DNA of 64,000 nucleotides, from NCBI GenBank assembly GCA_051453625.1, contig JBOZIK010000001.1, positions 159,411,055-159,475,054 on the forward strand, written 5' to 3'. A model generated the notes under the pieces. It was not told where the DNA came from, searched no databases, and saw only the letters and a list, made by a program, of their open reading frames with translations. Of the stretch, positions 1-10,289 are shown one piece after another. Positions within the stretch are counted from its first letter, which is position 1. Every line of letters starts with the position of its first letter. The stretch is from Welwitschia mirabilis (Eukaryota > Gnetophyta > Gnetopsida > Welwitschiales). Both the position numbers and the translations under genes were made by a program.

Positions 1-41
1 TGTCAGAGGGGTGTCAATTATCCATTATCTACTGGATCATT

Positions 42-188
42 CCTATGGCCAATAGGAACCCCTCAGGTGGGATAACCCCTTGAAGCCACATCTATTATGT
101 AACAGCTAGATGGATAACCACCCAAACACTGACAGTAACTCCTATGGCTAATAAGAGCCCTTTAGGTGACCCAGCCCCTGAAGCCGCA
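42..188. repeat. Two imperfect direct repeats of about 48 bp
   Basis: Positions 42-90 and 141-188 are near-copies. Both run from cctatggc through a ccct-aggtg segment to gaagcc[ag]ca. They are more GC-rich than the surroundings. The placement next to further tandem arrays and a minus-strand TATA box suggests LTR or leader sequence of an old retrotransposon, but no coding or terminal motif proves this. Confidence 0.6.
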
Positions 189-312
189 TGATTTAGTCAC
201 AACAACAAGCTTCAAGCATCAAAGATGAATCATAGCGAGGATATGCATAAAGATTTACTCAAAAGACATAAAGGATGTAGGATTCAATTAGAACATATTA
301 GGGATAATGTAG

Positions 313-549
313 TTGCATGAATCAAATAAGAGAGTAATAAATACCATAGAACCATACAAGAGATTAATGAAAATCATAAACCCTACAAAAACGAATATGA
401 AAGATCATAAAGTCATAAACCATATAAGAATAAAGATGAAAGACCATAAACCATATAAGAGATTAATAAAAACCATAGAACCATACAAGAGATTAATGAA
501 AATCATAAATCATAAAAAAAAAGGAATGAAAGACCATAAACTATACTGA
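313..549. repeat. Tandem repeat, period about 129 bp with internal sub-repeats
   Basis: A 38-bp block beginning accatagaaccatacaagag at 343 recurs at 472. Between the copies are shorter echoes (gatgaaagaccataaac, accatataaga). The array happens to stay open on the plus strand as 78 codons of low-complexity Lys/Ile/Asn-rich sequence. That is a consequence of the repeat and not evidence for a protein. Confidence 0.75.
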
Positions 550-671
550 TTTTTAAGAAGAACTTAAGATCTTGAAAAGGTTTCAAGGCTTTAAGGATTT
601 TCTAGGCTCCAAGACTTGGTAGTAAAGGGTTCTTCACAAACAAAAGTGAGGAAAAAGGAGAAGGAGGGTCT

Positions 672-679
672 TATTTATA
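672..679 (-). promoter_or_regulatory. Candidate TATA box, minus strand
   Basis: On the minus strand the sequence reads TATAAATA followed by a pyrimidine-rich stretch (CCTCCTTCTCC), which suits a plant TATA box and initiator region. The 37-bp repeats at 714-861 lie just upstream in that orientation and the 129-bp array downstream. This is the order expected of a U3-R-U5 LTR on the minus strand. Confidence 0.4.
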
Positions 680-713
680 ATTAAGGTTTGGTGGAATGTG
701 GAAAGTCACAAGC

Positions 714-861
714 ATATGAGGACAAACGAAAGTTGGCAAATATTCCTTGCATATGAAGAGAAACAAAAGTTGGCAAAGATTCCTTGCATATGAAGACAAA
801 CAAAAGTTGGCAGAGATTCCTTACATATGAAGACAAATAAAAGTTGGTAGAGATTCCTTGC
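714..861. repeat. Four tandem copies of a 37-bp unit
   Basis: Exact 37-bp periodicity: 714-750, 751-787, 788-824 and 825-861, each starting atatga[ag] and ending attcctt[ga]c. A fifth unit starts at 862 and breaks down after about 10 bases. There are no spacers between units, so this is a minisatellite and not a CRISPR array. It lies upstream of the minus-strand TATA box and may be a U3 enhancer-type repeat. Confidence 0.9.
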
Positions 862-881
862 ATATAAGGATAAAATATCAT

Positions 882-1200
882 GAATAAGGGTGGTTATATG
901 ATGGAAATTTCCATTACCTTGCTAGGCCACTAGGAAAAATAATAAATAACAATTAAGCTTACATAATTAACAACAATGAGACATGAGTAGTAATTAAATC
1001 ATTCTATAACATGATAATAGTTTTGATAATAAATAAAAATAATAATTCTACACATTAAGCATTTTTAAAATAATTTGACATTTTCCAAAAAGAGCAATGC
1101 ATAAGGCAAGGCACAAAATAATATTCATGAAGCTATTAGAAATAAAAGAAAACATTCAAGATTTAGCATGAATTATTAGCCTTAAAATATTTAATCATAA
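882..1200. other. AT-rich stretch without recognised feature
   Basis: Between the 37-bp array and the gypsy RNase H remnant I see no coding similarity, repeat or structure. If the gypsy element was once complete, its integrase should lie here. No HHCC or D-D-E segment is visible on either strand. Confidence 0.5.
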
Positions 1201-1219
1201 GTCTTGAAATTTGAAACGT

Positions 1220-1660
1220 GATAGTATCCATCTCATAATTATTGAATTAACTTCTTTTTTATTCATTCAAAATTGCATAGTACTATGAACTGTATAAACT
1301 TTACTTCTTAACCTAGAATATAATGTTTGAATTTTTTTAATTCTATCACTACTTCTAGCAACTCTTTCTCATACTGTGTAATTTTGCTAAGCTAGTTTAA
1401 AGCTCTTACTAATATGAGTAATAGCATATGATTTATTGTTTTCATCTTTTTATCCTAAAATATCTTCCATAGCATGATTAGATGCATCAGTCATAATGTG
1501 GAATGGTCTTGTCCAATTAGGTCCTTGTAAAATGGGTGCTGATAAAATTTTATCTTTTAAGGTTTGATAGGCAATTTGATATTCATTAGTGTAATTATAT
1601 TTCATATCCTTTTGGAAAAGGTTACTTAGAGATTTAGCAATTTTACTAAGTCAGATATAA
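1220..1660 (-). pseudogene. RNase H remnant of gypsy-1
   Basis: Minus-strand pieces read PFHIMTDASNHAME (catalytic first Asp of gypsy RNase H kept in TDAS), KSYAITHISKSFK, and MNKKEVNSIIMRWIL near 1240-1200. These are typical blocks at the end of plant gypsy RNase H. Coding similarity then stops, at about 1200, where the integrase spacer should begin. Confidence 0.75.
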
Positions 1661-2420
1661 ATTTTATCTAATATCCAACATGCCCTAAGAAATATCTTAA
1701 CTCTTTTAGTTTGGTTGGGGGTAAAATATCTTTTATAACTTTAATTTTTATTCCTTAGTATCTATCCCTTTTCGTTCATTAGCCTCTATTTCTTGAGATA
1801 TTTTATGTCCTAAAACTATGCATTCTGTCATCATGAGATAACTTTTTAACTAGCTAAGTTTTAGGCATTTCTCTTTACATCTCTCTAGAACTCTTTCTAA
1901 TTTATTAAGTGACTCATTAAGATTATTTCCAAAATTTGAGAAATTATTCATAAATACTTCAAAAAAATCTTCCTATCATATCCTAAAAGATACTCTTTAC
2001 TATACTTTAGAAAGTAGCAAGAGATTACATAATTCAAATGGTAATACTTAATAGGCATAAGTATCCCAATGATAAGTAAAAGTTCTCTTGGCTTGATCTT
2101 CCAAAGCTATTAGAACCTAATTATATCCATTATATTCATCAAGGAAGCTATAGTACTGATGTCCAAATACTCTTTCTAAAACTTGACCTATGAATGGAAG
2201 AGGAAAATAATCTTTATGAGTTTTAGTATTTAACATTTGGAACTCTAGACATACTTTTCATTTATTTTTATTCTTTGCTACCAATATAATAAAACTAACC
2301 CATTTTGAATTAGACATAAAATAGATGAATCCAACATCCAAGAGTTTAGAAATTTCTTGTTTAATTATTTCCTATATATGTGGATTACATTTTTTTTTTT
2401 GGCTACCTGTTTGGTTTAGT
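1660..2420 (-). pseudogene. Reverse transcriptase remnant of gypsy-1
   Basis: Minus-strand translation gives SKWVSFIILVAKNKNK, then CLEFQMLNTKTHKDYFPLPF, then HQYYSFLDEYNGYN. These match successive conserved blocks of Ty3/gypsy RT (SKWVSP, DFRKLN, FPLP, FLDGYSGYNQ). The catalytic block reads VFMNNFSNFG with the two catalytic Asp codons at 1943-1948 both AAT (Asn). The connection region continues to KELRYFLGHVGY. Substitutions of the catalytic residues plus stops make it non-functional. Confidence 0.85.
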
Positions 2421-2699
2421 AGAAGTATCTAAATAAATTCCATGTTAACATATTTTTAAATCTATTTGCTTAATATCAGTATAATCCCAAGAAAATGATC
2501 TTTTATTTTAAGTAGCATTCTTTTAAGCTTCCTCTTTTGAGAACAAGTTAAAAAACTATTTATAAATCAAAGGGTCTATTTGGGGTTACTTCAATATATT
2601 TCAATCCTTTATTAGGTGGCAGCTTTTTCATTTCTTAAGATGTTAATTTTCTTATTTATACTTTTCTTCATTTTACTTATTTAACATCATACTAACCTC

Positions 2700-3130
2700 T
2701 TTTATTGACATTTCATTAATTATAGCTTCTGTATTATGCACTATTTTCTCTACAACTAATGTGTCAGATAACTTGATCTCTTTCTTAAAATCTCCTAGAC
2801 TGATTACAATTACCCTCTTCTATAATAAATAGTGATATTTATAGTATCCATCCAATGTCTCCCTAAAATTACTACATTGGTATCTCCTTGAGTCTTCATT
2901 ACTAGATAATCTATCAAATAGGTAAATCCCTAGATTTTAATGGGCGTGTCCTTTAGAACTCCTTCTGGTATTACTACTAAAGCATCTACTAGGTATACTT
3001 TTCCTTGATGAGGTATTAATTTTGGCTTTTCTAGTTTCTCATAAGTCTCATATGCCATTACTTTAACAGTTTCTCCTACATTCACAAGTGCTTTGACTTT
3101 GAGCTTTTTATTGATTTTGATATTTCTCAT
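2700..3130 (-). pseudogene. Aspartic protease remnant of gypsy-1
   Basis: A 66-codon open segment (3130-2930) reads ALVNVGETVKVM near its start, where plant gypsy proteases have ALVD-G-x-x-NVM. The catalytic Asp is therefore Asn here, again a G-to-A change. It continues with IPEGVLKDTPIKI, a well-known downstream protease block, and after an in-frame stop with a segment ending in VVILGRHWM (about 2870-2840), the usual flap-to-end signature. The enzyme would cleave the Gag-Pol polyprotein; this copy is inactive on two grounds, the lost Asp and the stops. Confidence 0.85.
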
Positions 3131-3844
3131 ACATATTCTTGGATCATTGTACTTTTAATGTTTTTTATTTTGAATAACTTGGTTGGAAGTCCAAAAAACT
3201 TAATATTTTCTTATCATTTCAATTTGTCTTTACTTCTTACTTTTCTTTTTATTCCTTTATTTTGAGAACTTGCTTTCATTTTCTTCTAATACATAGACTT
3301 GTCTTTTAGTAATTTTAAAAGAGGTAATGATATTATTGTATCTTTTAGAACTTTTATTAAATACTCTATTTTCTATTCAATTTTTGAATTTTCTATTTGT
3401 TTACTTCTCATTGGGAAAAGTAAAGGGTCCATTAATGTATTAACTAATGCTTCTTTCCCTGTATTTATTTCTTCCTCAACTAAAGAACTATTCAAATTTG
3501 TTTTTTCCCGTTGTGGTTCATTTATCATCATTTATTTTCTAGATCTAGTAGTTACAACTTTACTTGTTACTTTTCTTGAATTTGACTGAGGTTGAGTAGG
3601 AATTTTTTCTTTTTCCTTTTCTACCTTTGATTTTTTCTTTATGTCTTTTGAATCTTTGTTTCTCTAATTTCTATAGTAGTTGATTTCTCTTGAATTTTTG
3701 AGTTCACATACTTTTGTAAAAGATTTATAACTTATCTTTCCATTTCTTACTTTGATATGTATGGTTTTTTTCTTGTTTGAATTTGGTTTTCTATATTTAA
3801 ATATACACTATTAATATCTAACTAATTAACAAATTGCTGCATCT

Positions 3845-4982
3845 AGGGATATTCTATTTCTTCATGATTATCTTCTTCACAGTGTCCGCATATAGGTCCT
3901 TCTTCCTCTTTAAATTGTTATATAACTAACCAATAAAATTTTCCATCGTACTATTAGTTACTTGTTTTGCTAGTTCTTATATAAGACTGATATATTTTGA
4001 ACTATATATAGTATCATCTACTTCTAAACTAAATACTTTATTTACTGTCTTCTTCTTTTTTTTTTTGATTCCCATTCTTAACTCATGTTATAAAACTGAG
4101 TAATAGCTTCTCATACCTCTTGAACATTCTTTGCTTTAATATTTTCACTATATAGTAAGTTCGGTTCCTTTAAAGTTTGACTTTATAATCCTCTAAGTAA
4201 AGCTTTGACTCTTTATCTAGCTGCAATTCCATGGTTAGACATTTAGTTAACAGTATGTTATATCTATCCATTAACTTATTAAACCTTTTTTAATCTTTTT
4301 ATTTAATATTCAAAATTTATTCTCTTAAATATTCAACTATCCTCATAGATTTAAATTTAGCTAGGAAAGCATTCTTAAGAATTCCTCATCAGTTAAAAGC
4401 ATGATTAGGCTCCTTTTTAAATAAATAGAAAAATACATTAGAAAATTAGATTCTAAATCAAGATAATTTGCTTTACAGAAGACATCAAATAAACTTAAAT
4501 GCAATAGAGGTTCTTCTAGCTTCTTTCCCTTTAAAGTAAATATTGATGTTACATTTATATTTTTCACTTTTTTTTTGATGTTCTAAGGCTATAGGATTAA
4601 TAGGACTTAAATCTTCTAGCTAAAGAGTTTTAGAGTTCAAGGGTCTTAGATCTCCATCATCTTCCTAATAGCATCTTATTATAAATTTCTTCTCAGATTT
4701 ATTTATATTAATTGCTTAAGAAGATTCTCCTAGTGTGAGAGCTGATTTAAGGAGAGTAAGTAGTCGTTGTTCTAATTCATTCATTAATTTGGAAACAATT
4801 TGTTCTTTTACATTATTTTCAAAAGTGGTTTTATCTATTATAAAATCTTTCTCTTTTATTTCTATTTTAATCCTATTTTGGGTCTGCTCATCTAGTTCAT
4901 ATTTTTCAAGGTCTTTAACATACCTATCTTTCTCATCCTGCCATTTTCCTTGACTATCTTGTTGGACTATAGATTTCTTCAT
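3845..4982 (-). pseudogene. gag remnant of gypsy-1 with CCHC zinc knuckle
   Basis: The N-terminal piece (4982 to 4716) is an 88-codon open segment starting MKKSIVQQDSQGKW, charged and probably helical. A middle piece is open at 4567-4361 (68 codons). At 3890-3849 the minus strand encodes CGHCEEDNHEEIEY, a CX2CX4HX4C nucleocapsid knuckle whose last Cys has become Tyr (TAT), as a single G-to-A change would produce. Many stops separate the pieces, so no functional Gag is made. A retroelement Gag would package element RNA in the cytoplasm; that role is inferred from position and the knuckle. Confidence 0.75.
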
Positions 4983-5004
4983 CTTTACTAGTTAGCTTTA
5001 GAAA

Positions 5005-5022
5005 GCACTCCTTCTAGCGTTA
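5005..5022 (-). other. Candidate primer-binding site of gypsy-1
   Basis: Just inside the left edge of the LTR the minus strand reads TAACGCTAGAAGGAG after a TT spacer. It could be a decayed TGGCGCC-type plant PBS, with the differences mostly G-to-A or C-to-T. I could not match it to a particular tRNA 3' end. Confidence 0.35.
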
Positions 5023-5671
5023 AATGATAGAAGCTTATGTTGTAAAATAGATGTATAAAATATTAAGAACTATGCTAAAAAATGTAGAAAACAATGATGT
5101 CGTTAACCTAAAATAAGCTTAAATAGTTAAATAAAAATAACAAATTTACTAAAGAACTAGTTGAAACTATTATTATTTCCACCATTTAGTTTAAAAGGCA
5201 TCATTACTATAAGTACATGATAAAGTTACTTGAACTAGTCAGGTTGATAATTAACATGTTTAATATATACATATATTACATTAGAGAGAAATAAAGAAAA
5301 AGTAAAAAAATATGATATAGATTTTAGATAAAACACTAAATAATACTTAATTCTAAGTATTGCTAATTATCCTAAATTTTTCTCAGCTATACAAATAGCA
5401 AAAGATTAAAAAAAATTACTTTTTCAAGTAATAAAACATAACACAATGATATTCAAAATATGTTAGCTTTTTAGCTTTATATTAAGATACCAAAATGTCA
5501 TAGATAAATGTACTGCTAAGTTTGTTATTTTCTTTACATAAAATACTCAAACATGAGAGATGCTACTACACCCTTTGTAGGATGGCCAGAGTTTATCTTG
5601 ACTTCCTTGCTTAGTGCTATTGCTAGAGCCTTTTTGCCAAAAGATCCCCACACCTCATGATGATCTCCTCC

Positions 5672-5676
5672 TTATA
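5672..5676 (-). promoter_or_regulatory. Candidate LTR TATA box
   Basis: Minus strand reads GGTATAAGGAGGA. The same sequence with the same spacing occurs in the other LTR copy (ttata at 53436-53440), so the motif is conserved between the two. Confidence 0.4.
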
Positions 5677-5763
5677 CCCTTTAGCATCTTTCCATTTTAC
5701 TATTTCCTTTTTTTGCTTTTGAGAAATAGGTTTATGGTTGAAGTTATTGCTATATTTCCACCA

Positions 5764-5765
<2 letters not shown>

Positions 5766-5824
<59 letters not shown>

Positions 5825-5837
5825 GAGAGAGAGAGAC
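5766..5837. repeat. (AC)n microsatellite followed by (GA)n
   Basis: An uninterrupted run of about 28 AC dinucleotides to 5822, then a short AG run. The homologous place in the other LTR (about 53588-53602) has only about eight AC units, so the array expanded or contracted after the copies separated. Confidence 0.95.
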
Positions 5838-6002
5838 AGACAAACACACATAAATGCTAACCTACTAACATACTAACTAACAAACATATAACTAACTAAC
5901 TTATTAACTAATTGATATATTAACTTAAATGCTAAACATCAAATATTATTTGAAATGTATAATGATAAGAATAGAATCATTTCACTAATATAAAACATTA
6001 CA

Positions 6003-6340
6003 TCATTATTACATCTTACCAGCATATATTACTTTTAATTAGCAATATTTATTTTTTTAATGCCTTAAAGAAACTCTAATAAAAATGTAATGGGTCATTA
6101 TGTCTATTTGCCTTTTAATTCCCAATTACCTTTTTTTTTTGGGGAACTCTTTCTTTTGTCTTTATTCCATTGGCTTTGGCTTCTTTATTTTGAAGATACA
6201 AATATCTTTTGTATTTCCCTAATAATGATAATTGATAACAATGATAGGTTGTTAATTTTTTTAAAATTTAATGTTTATTTTTATTTTTATTTTTATATTT
6301 TTAAATTACTATTATGTTAAAATTTAATGGGTCATGTAGA
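6003..6340. other. AT-rich stretch, nothing recognised
   Basis: Lies between the LTR and the long repeat. A 76-codon open frame at 6090-6320 is Phe/Leu-rich low complexity and unsupported. Confidence 0.5.
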
Positions 6341-7240
6341 GACAAAATTGAAAAGGTAAAGCATTACATTACACTACTCACATCCTAGGCAACTCATTAC
6401 TAAGTATTAGCCTCTTAGCCAAAATAAATGGTTAAAATTTTAGTATTAGTAATAAAGTTTTAGGAACCAATTAAATTTATAGTTACTCCAAAGTAAGACA
6501 TGTGCACTTCTCATTACACAAGTATATCCCTTTAAGCTTAGTTTAATGACTAATGTTATGAAATGGTACATACTACCATAATTTCATGCATGGAAATGGA
6601 GTGATAGTCCAATTGGTGGGATACATCTTCCATGTTGGAGGTTATGAGTTTGAAATTTTAGATGTCCTACATGCTACATTATGAGATCTTATGCATAATT
6701 ACATTCATTTACATAACTATAGTGACTATACTTTTGTGGAAAGATAAAGTTTATAAAATTTACAAGTTTGATATCCTCCCATAATTTCATGTATAAGTAA
6801 ATGAGGTGGTAGGCTAATTAGTGACATACTTGTGCTTCATTCAGGAGGTCATGGATTCAAAACTTTGGATGCCTTGTTTTACACACTATGAGGCCTTAGA
6901 TGTAATTAAATCATTAGAATTATGGTAGATATAATTCTGATGAGATTTATAATCATTAAAAACTGAACTTTAACATCCCTCCATAATGTCATGTATGTAT
7001 ATAAATATAAGCTATCAAGATAGAAAATAGAGATCTAATTGAGAGAAAATAAGATTTTTATATGATTTATTTCTTTATGTCTCTTTTACAAAATACAACC
7101 ATGATGATCATGTATTATTATTTTGAATTGAAAACATGATATTAAGGATTAAGTGGAGAATAAATTATTGCTACCATTTATTTTAGTCAGTACAAAAAAA
7201 TATTCCTATTTTTTATTTTGATTAATATCAAACATTATTG
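6340..7240 (+). repeat. Long direct repeat, left copy, first part
   Basis: Aligns in the same orientation with 34085-34521 and then 42047-42680. Anchors: gcctcttagccaaaat with gccctcttggccaaaat; tttaatgactaatgttatg (exact in both); catcttccatgtt-gag; ccatttattttagtca. Similarity breaks near 7240 and resumes in a second part at 20870, so about 13.6 kb was inserted or rearranged here. No coding capacity is visible. Confidence 0.8.
6578..6983 (+). repeat. Two tandem ~203-bp units, each with tRNA-like A and B boxes
   Basis: Units start at ataatttcatgca (6578), ataatttcatgta (6781) and a third partial at ataatgtcatgta (6983). Each unit has an A-box-like segment (atagtccaattggtggga; taggctaattagtgacat) and, about 35 bases on, a B-box-like segment (gagtttgaaatttt; ggattcaaaacttt). 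In unit 1, cttcc and ggagg could pair as an anticodon-type stem. This is compatible with a tRNA-derived SINE that dimerised. Pol III activity is inference, and the boxes are degenerate. Confidence 0.45.
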
Positions 7241-7700
7241 GAAGAAATATGTAGGAAGCAGTTTGAATGGAGTGGTGGCAACTAAAAGAGAGGCCACAAG
7301 GTGTAAGAGTGCATTTTCGGAATTAAAAGGGACATTATTATTAGGTAAGGGGACATTTATGATTATTTTTTATTTTGGTATCTCCAGGATTTATTCCTTT
7401 GGGAATGGATCTCCTTGAAAATGAAGAAAGTGAAGTTATTCAGGGATGGTTGCATTTTGGTATTGGATATAGATAATAAAGCATGTTCTTAAATTGAAAA
7501 GAAATTCTAATTTAGCCCTATAGGTAAGTTTTCATTTCTTTAGGTCCCAGGCCAAGATCAACAAGAATAATAAAGTAGTAAACTACTACTTTAAGGAAAA
7601 ACAAGGAAAGAAATTAGTCTTATAAATATGCAAAGTTTTATATTAACAAAACAAGACCAATAACAAGTAGTACATAAATAAAAGCTGTGATATATGGAGA
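7240..7700. other. Unassigned stretch at the left edge of the insertion
   Basis: Slightly less AT-rich (tggagtggtggcaactaaaa) with an unsupported open frame ending at 7418. No similarity to the elements around it is visible. Confidence 0.4.
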
Positions 7701-9128
7701 AAATAAGGCATTGAAAAAAATCATAATGCATGATGCCTTGAGAAGTAAACTGGGGATCACTACTAAGGAGGAAAAAGATCCTCCATGAAAAACATAACTA
7801 GGTTATGATCCTCTATGCCTGGTATAGGAGGCTTTATGCCACTTGGAATGACTTCCATCCTAATAGGTTGATTAGGAACCACTGTAGTATTAATTTCAAT
7901 TAAAAAAGAACCTACTATAGAATCTACCCTAGTAATGGATATGGTCACTTGTAGAGCTTCATGTGAAGCTTGCTATAAGTCACTAGTATCCCCAACAAAT
8001 TCTCCTTCAAAAGTTTCCTACCATGGTCCAATAAATTAATGTCATTAATAGTAATTGTCAAATGGTCCAACAAGCCTTGATCATCCTCTTACTTTTTGCG
8101 AGCCAAGTAGATAAGATGGTCTGACTCTCTTCTAATATAGTAATATAGGAAGTGTATGCCTGAAATCTATTCTCTGATAGGTACATATTCTATACCTAAT
8201 TCTCAAGCATCTAGAGAAAATAACTCATAGACTTTTATTCCTCCATCCCATGCTAAGTCATGTAATAAAAGGATGTTAGCATATCAATTAATTTGTAAAT
8301 GCCTCAAAGTGGAATGGGCCATTCACGTTATGGAAAACAATGAGAAGTAAAATGAGTAGAACAACTACACTTAAAGTCCCATGGAAAACCTGTTGCTTTA
8401 GAGTGATGATTAATATAAAAATAATTCAAGTAAGATGAATGAGTAACTTGCATATGAAAGAGGGTAGAGAAGAATTGATATTTCTCCAACTAATCCATCA
8501 GCTCCTTAAATGTAGGATACAGGGTCTTCACCACTAACAAAAGCTAATTTGTATAGTAAGATACCTAATCTTATTCATTAACAATAGATTGTGAAGTTTT
8601 AGGTGGACGATGAGGGGACTCTAAAGAAGGGAAAGCAATATGGGGATTTTAACCTTGAGAATGAAAGTAGGGGATTGACTAGAACATATTCCCCTAATCC
8701 ATTAATACATCAAAGTCATTAAGAACCTCCTTCCCTTGAGAATTAAAAGGAAAAACAAATATATGAAGAGGTAAATATGAGGTATAGAAGGGGAGGATTC
8801 ACTTACTACTATATAATATTTCCTTAGCTTTTGAAGGAATACTTTTCTAAAGGTCATGAGGTAAAATTAAATCATATGCAATCAAGGTCTCTAAGTGTGA
8901 AACCTAAAACAATAAAAAACAAAAAGAATGCTTAATAAAAATAGCATATTAAGTTTAAAAAAAAGGAAAAAATAAAAGAAAGTAAGATAATACCCAACAG
9001 GGTTAGTGTCATTAAGTAAAGCTAAGTAATACCTCCTCTTTCTTAGATTCCTTAGGCACTGGACCATTAATTAGAGCCTTATCACACTTTCAATGGGAAG
9101 AATCATAGGATCCTAATGCCTTACTCAT

Positions 9129-9206
9129 CTGTAAAATAATAATAAACAAAAATAGAGTTATCAGAAATACACCTATTATCCAAAAATCCATGGAAAAGGC
9201 ACATAC
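9129..9206 (-). other. Well-formed 78-bp intron in the decayed gene
   Basis: On the minus strand the exon ends TCTAAG, the intron starts GTATGTGCC and ends in a T-rich tract with TTTTACAG, and the next exon starts ATGAGTAAGGC. Donor, polypyrimidine tract and acceptor all fit the plant consensus, which supports the strand and the gene-like nature of this region. Confidence 0.65.
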
Positions 9207-9486
9207 CTTAGATGAAATAGAAAGAGTAACCTGAGATATTTTTCTAGGGCCATAGCCCCTGAAATCTTTATTCTTTATAGATGAAGAGGAATGATAATGA
9301 AGCAAGGATTAAGGAAGAATTTCATTAGGGGATAGAATAAAATATGGATCTATAGTTGAAGATCTAAAGTATTGTAATCCACTTGGACCCATAGAAGAGA
9401 AATACAAATCTAAAAGGATGTCTATGCAAAAACATTTTTCCTTATCACCATTTTATTTCAAGTAGATCTAACCAAAAAAGATTTAA

Positions 9487-9496
9487 TAAACACACA
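9487..9496. other. 10-N assembly gap
   Basis: A run of exactly ten N inside the first putative intron of the decayed gene. Confidence 1.
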
Positions 9497-10272
9497 TAAA
9501 AGCCTANNNNNNNNNNTAACTAAAAAGGGTAATAAGTAAATTATATAAGTTAGAATTTCATTTACCCAGTCATGTAGAAAGGCGCTATCTATGATTAGTT
9601 CCCCACAAGTTGTAAAGTATGGGGTGGTAAAGTTGGTAGTGGGTACCCCTTGGTGATGAGTATCCACATCTTGTATACACATAAAATCATGTAAATAATT
9701 GACCATAAAGTAATGACAATCCTCATCAGATTGAGAGACCTTAGGAGGAATATAATTGCCTTATCTTAATTTAAAAACTAGCCTAATGCTTTCTTCAAAA
9801 ACCTAGATTAGACCATGATAAGGATGGATGATAATAGTTGTGCAAGGATTAAAAGAGGAATACAAAGAATTCAAGGATGAAAAAAATAGTGGAATGATGG
9901 AGATAAAAATAAAAAAAGGCACATAGGTCTATAAGATAAGAGGATAAGATCCACAAGAACCTCTGTTACAAGGTCCATTCTCAGATTTTTAGTTTAGTAG
10001 ACATAACATTCATAGAATTCTAAGAAAAGATAGGATAAAGTCTCTAAGCCATATCTTGATTAGGAAGAAGTGCAACTACTAACATTGGGAAAGAGCTTAT
10101 ATTTATAAGAAAAAGAGGACTACAAAAAGACCTGCATAAAATATATAAAAAATTAAAAAAGAAGTAACATAGGTGCCACATGGAAGAACAAGAGAAGAAG
10201 AGGAAAAATGAAAGCTATCAGATTGACTATAAATCACAAGGAAAACGAGGTTAAAATGAGGGATCTATGAGG

Positions 10273-10280
10273 TATTTATA
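10273..10280 (-). promoter_or_regulatory. Candidate TATA box of the decayed gene
   Basis: The minus strand reads ACACTATAAATACCTC, a strong plant TATA match, about 500 bp upstream of the first readable exon. Downstream lies a CT-rich stretch (TCCTCTTCTTCTCTTG) like a 5' UTR and a possible intron ending TTTTATGCAG. The position and strand match the gene at 7700-10260. Confidence 0.5.
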
Positions 10281-10289
10281 GTGTTCAAA

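Larger units (their letters stand above)
1200..5024 (-). mobile_element. Decayed Ty3/gypsy retrotransposon internal region (gypsy-1)
   Basis: Reading the minus strand from 4982 leftwards, the order is gag, CCHC zinc knuckle, aspartic protease, reverse transcriptase and RNase H, the standard Ty3/gypsy order. No integrase follows before the region changes character near 1200, so the element is truncated or deleted at its 3' side. The RT segments look most like the plant Athila-like group, judged from short motifs only. Every domain carries stops and frameshifts. A candidate PBS and LTR flank it on the right (5025-6002), consistent with minus orientation. The left LTR is not recognisable. Confidence 0.85.
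5025..6002 (-). repeat. LTR, copy 1 (right-hand, 5' LTR of gypsy-1)
   Basis: Begins TGATAGAAGCTTATG and ends AAACATTACA, so it has TG...CA ends. It aligns over its whole length, in the same orientation, with 52646-53742. Shared landmarks include aactatgct-gaaaatgtaga, the ccatttagtttaaa block, tacatatattacattag and the gatcccca-ac block. A minus-strand TATA (5672-5676, TATAA followed by GGAGG) supports minus orientation. Its position right of gag and the candidate PBS makes it the 5' LTR. Confidence 0.75.
7700..10260 (-). pseudogene. Decayed intron-containing gene of unknown function
   Basis: Several minus-strand reading segments are joined by convincing introns. One exon at about 9760-9566 ends before a GTAAAT donor. 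An intron (9565-9468, containing a 10-N gap) ends TTAG. The next exon is 9467-9207, then intron 9206-9129 (78 bp, GTATGT...TTTTACAG). Exon 9128-9033 follows, then intron 9032-8904 (GTATTA...TTGTTTTAG). The largest exon, about 8903-8449, stays in one frame, and the stops I examined fall mostly where CAG or TGG codons would give Gln or Trp. Further exon-like segments run to about 7763. Readable pieces include VSHLETLIAYDLILPHDL and KELMD-LEKYQFFSTLFHM. I do not recognise the family. A plant-mobile-domain-type gene is a weak possibility. It is a pseudogene as it stands. Confidence 0.55.

Noticed and set aside
313-549. 78-codon Lys-rich protein
   Set aside because: Product of a tandem repeat array; no start context, no family, composition follows the repeat.
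714-861. CRISPR-like regular repeat
   Set aside because: Units are contiguous with no spacers and the sequence context is plant retroelement DNA.
4735-4953. Plus-strand 72-codon ORF
   Set aside because: Shadow of the minus-strand gypsy gag segment.
5614-5853. 79-codon ORF ending in His-Thr repeats
   Set aside because: It reads through the AC microsatellite inside an LTR.
6090-6320. Hydrophobic 76-codon ORF resembling a membrane protein
   Set aside because: Phe/Leu/Tyr-rich translation is expected from T-rich DNA; no conservation evidence.
6578-6690. Functional tRNA gene
   Set aside because: Box A/B are degenerate, the arms do not close into a full cloverleaf and the unit is tandemly repeated; kept only as tRNA-like.
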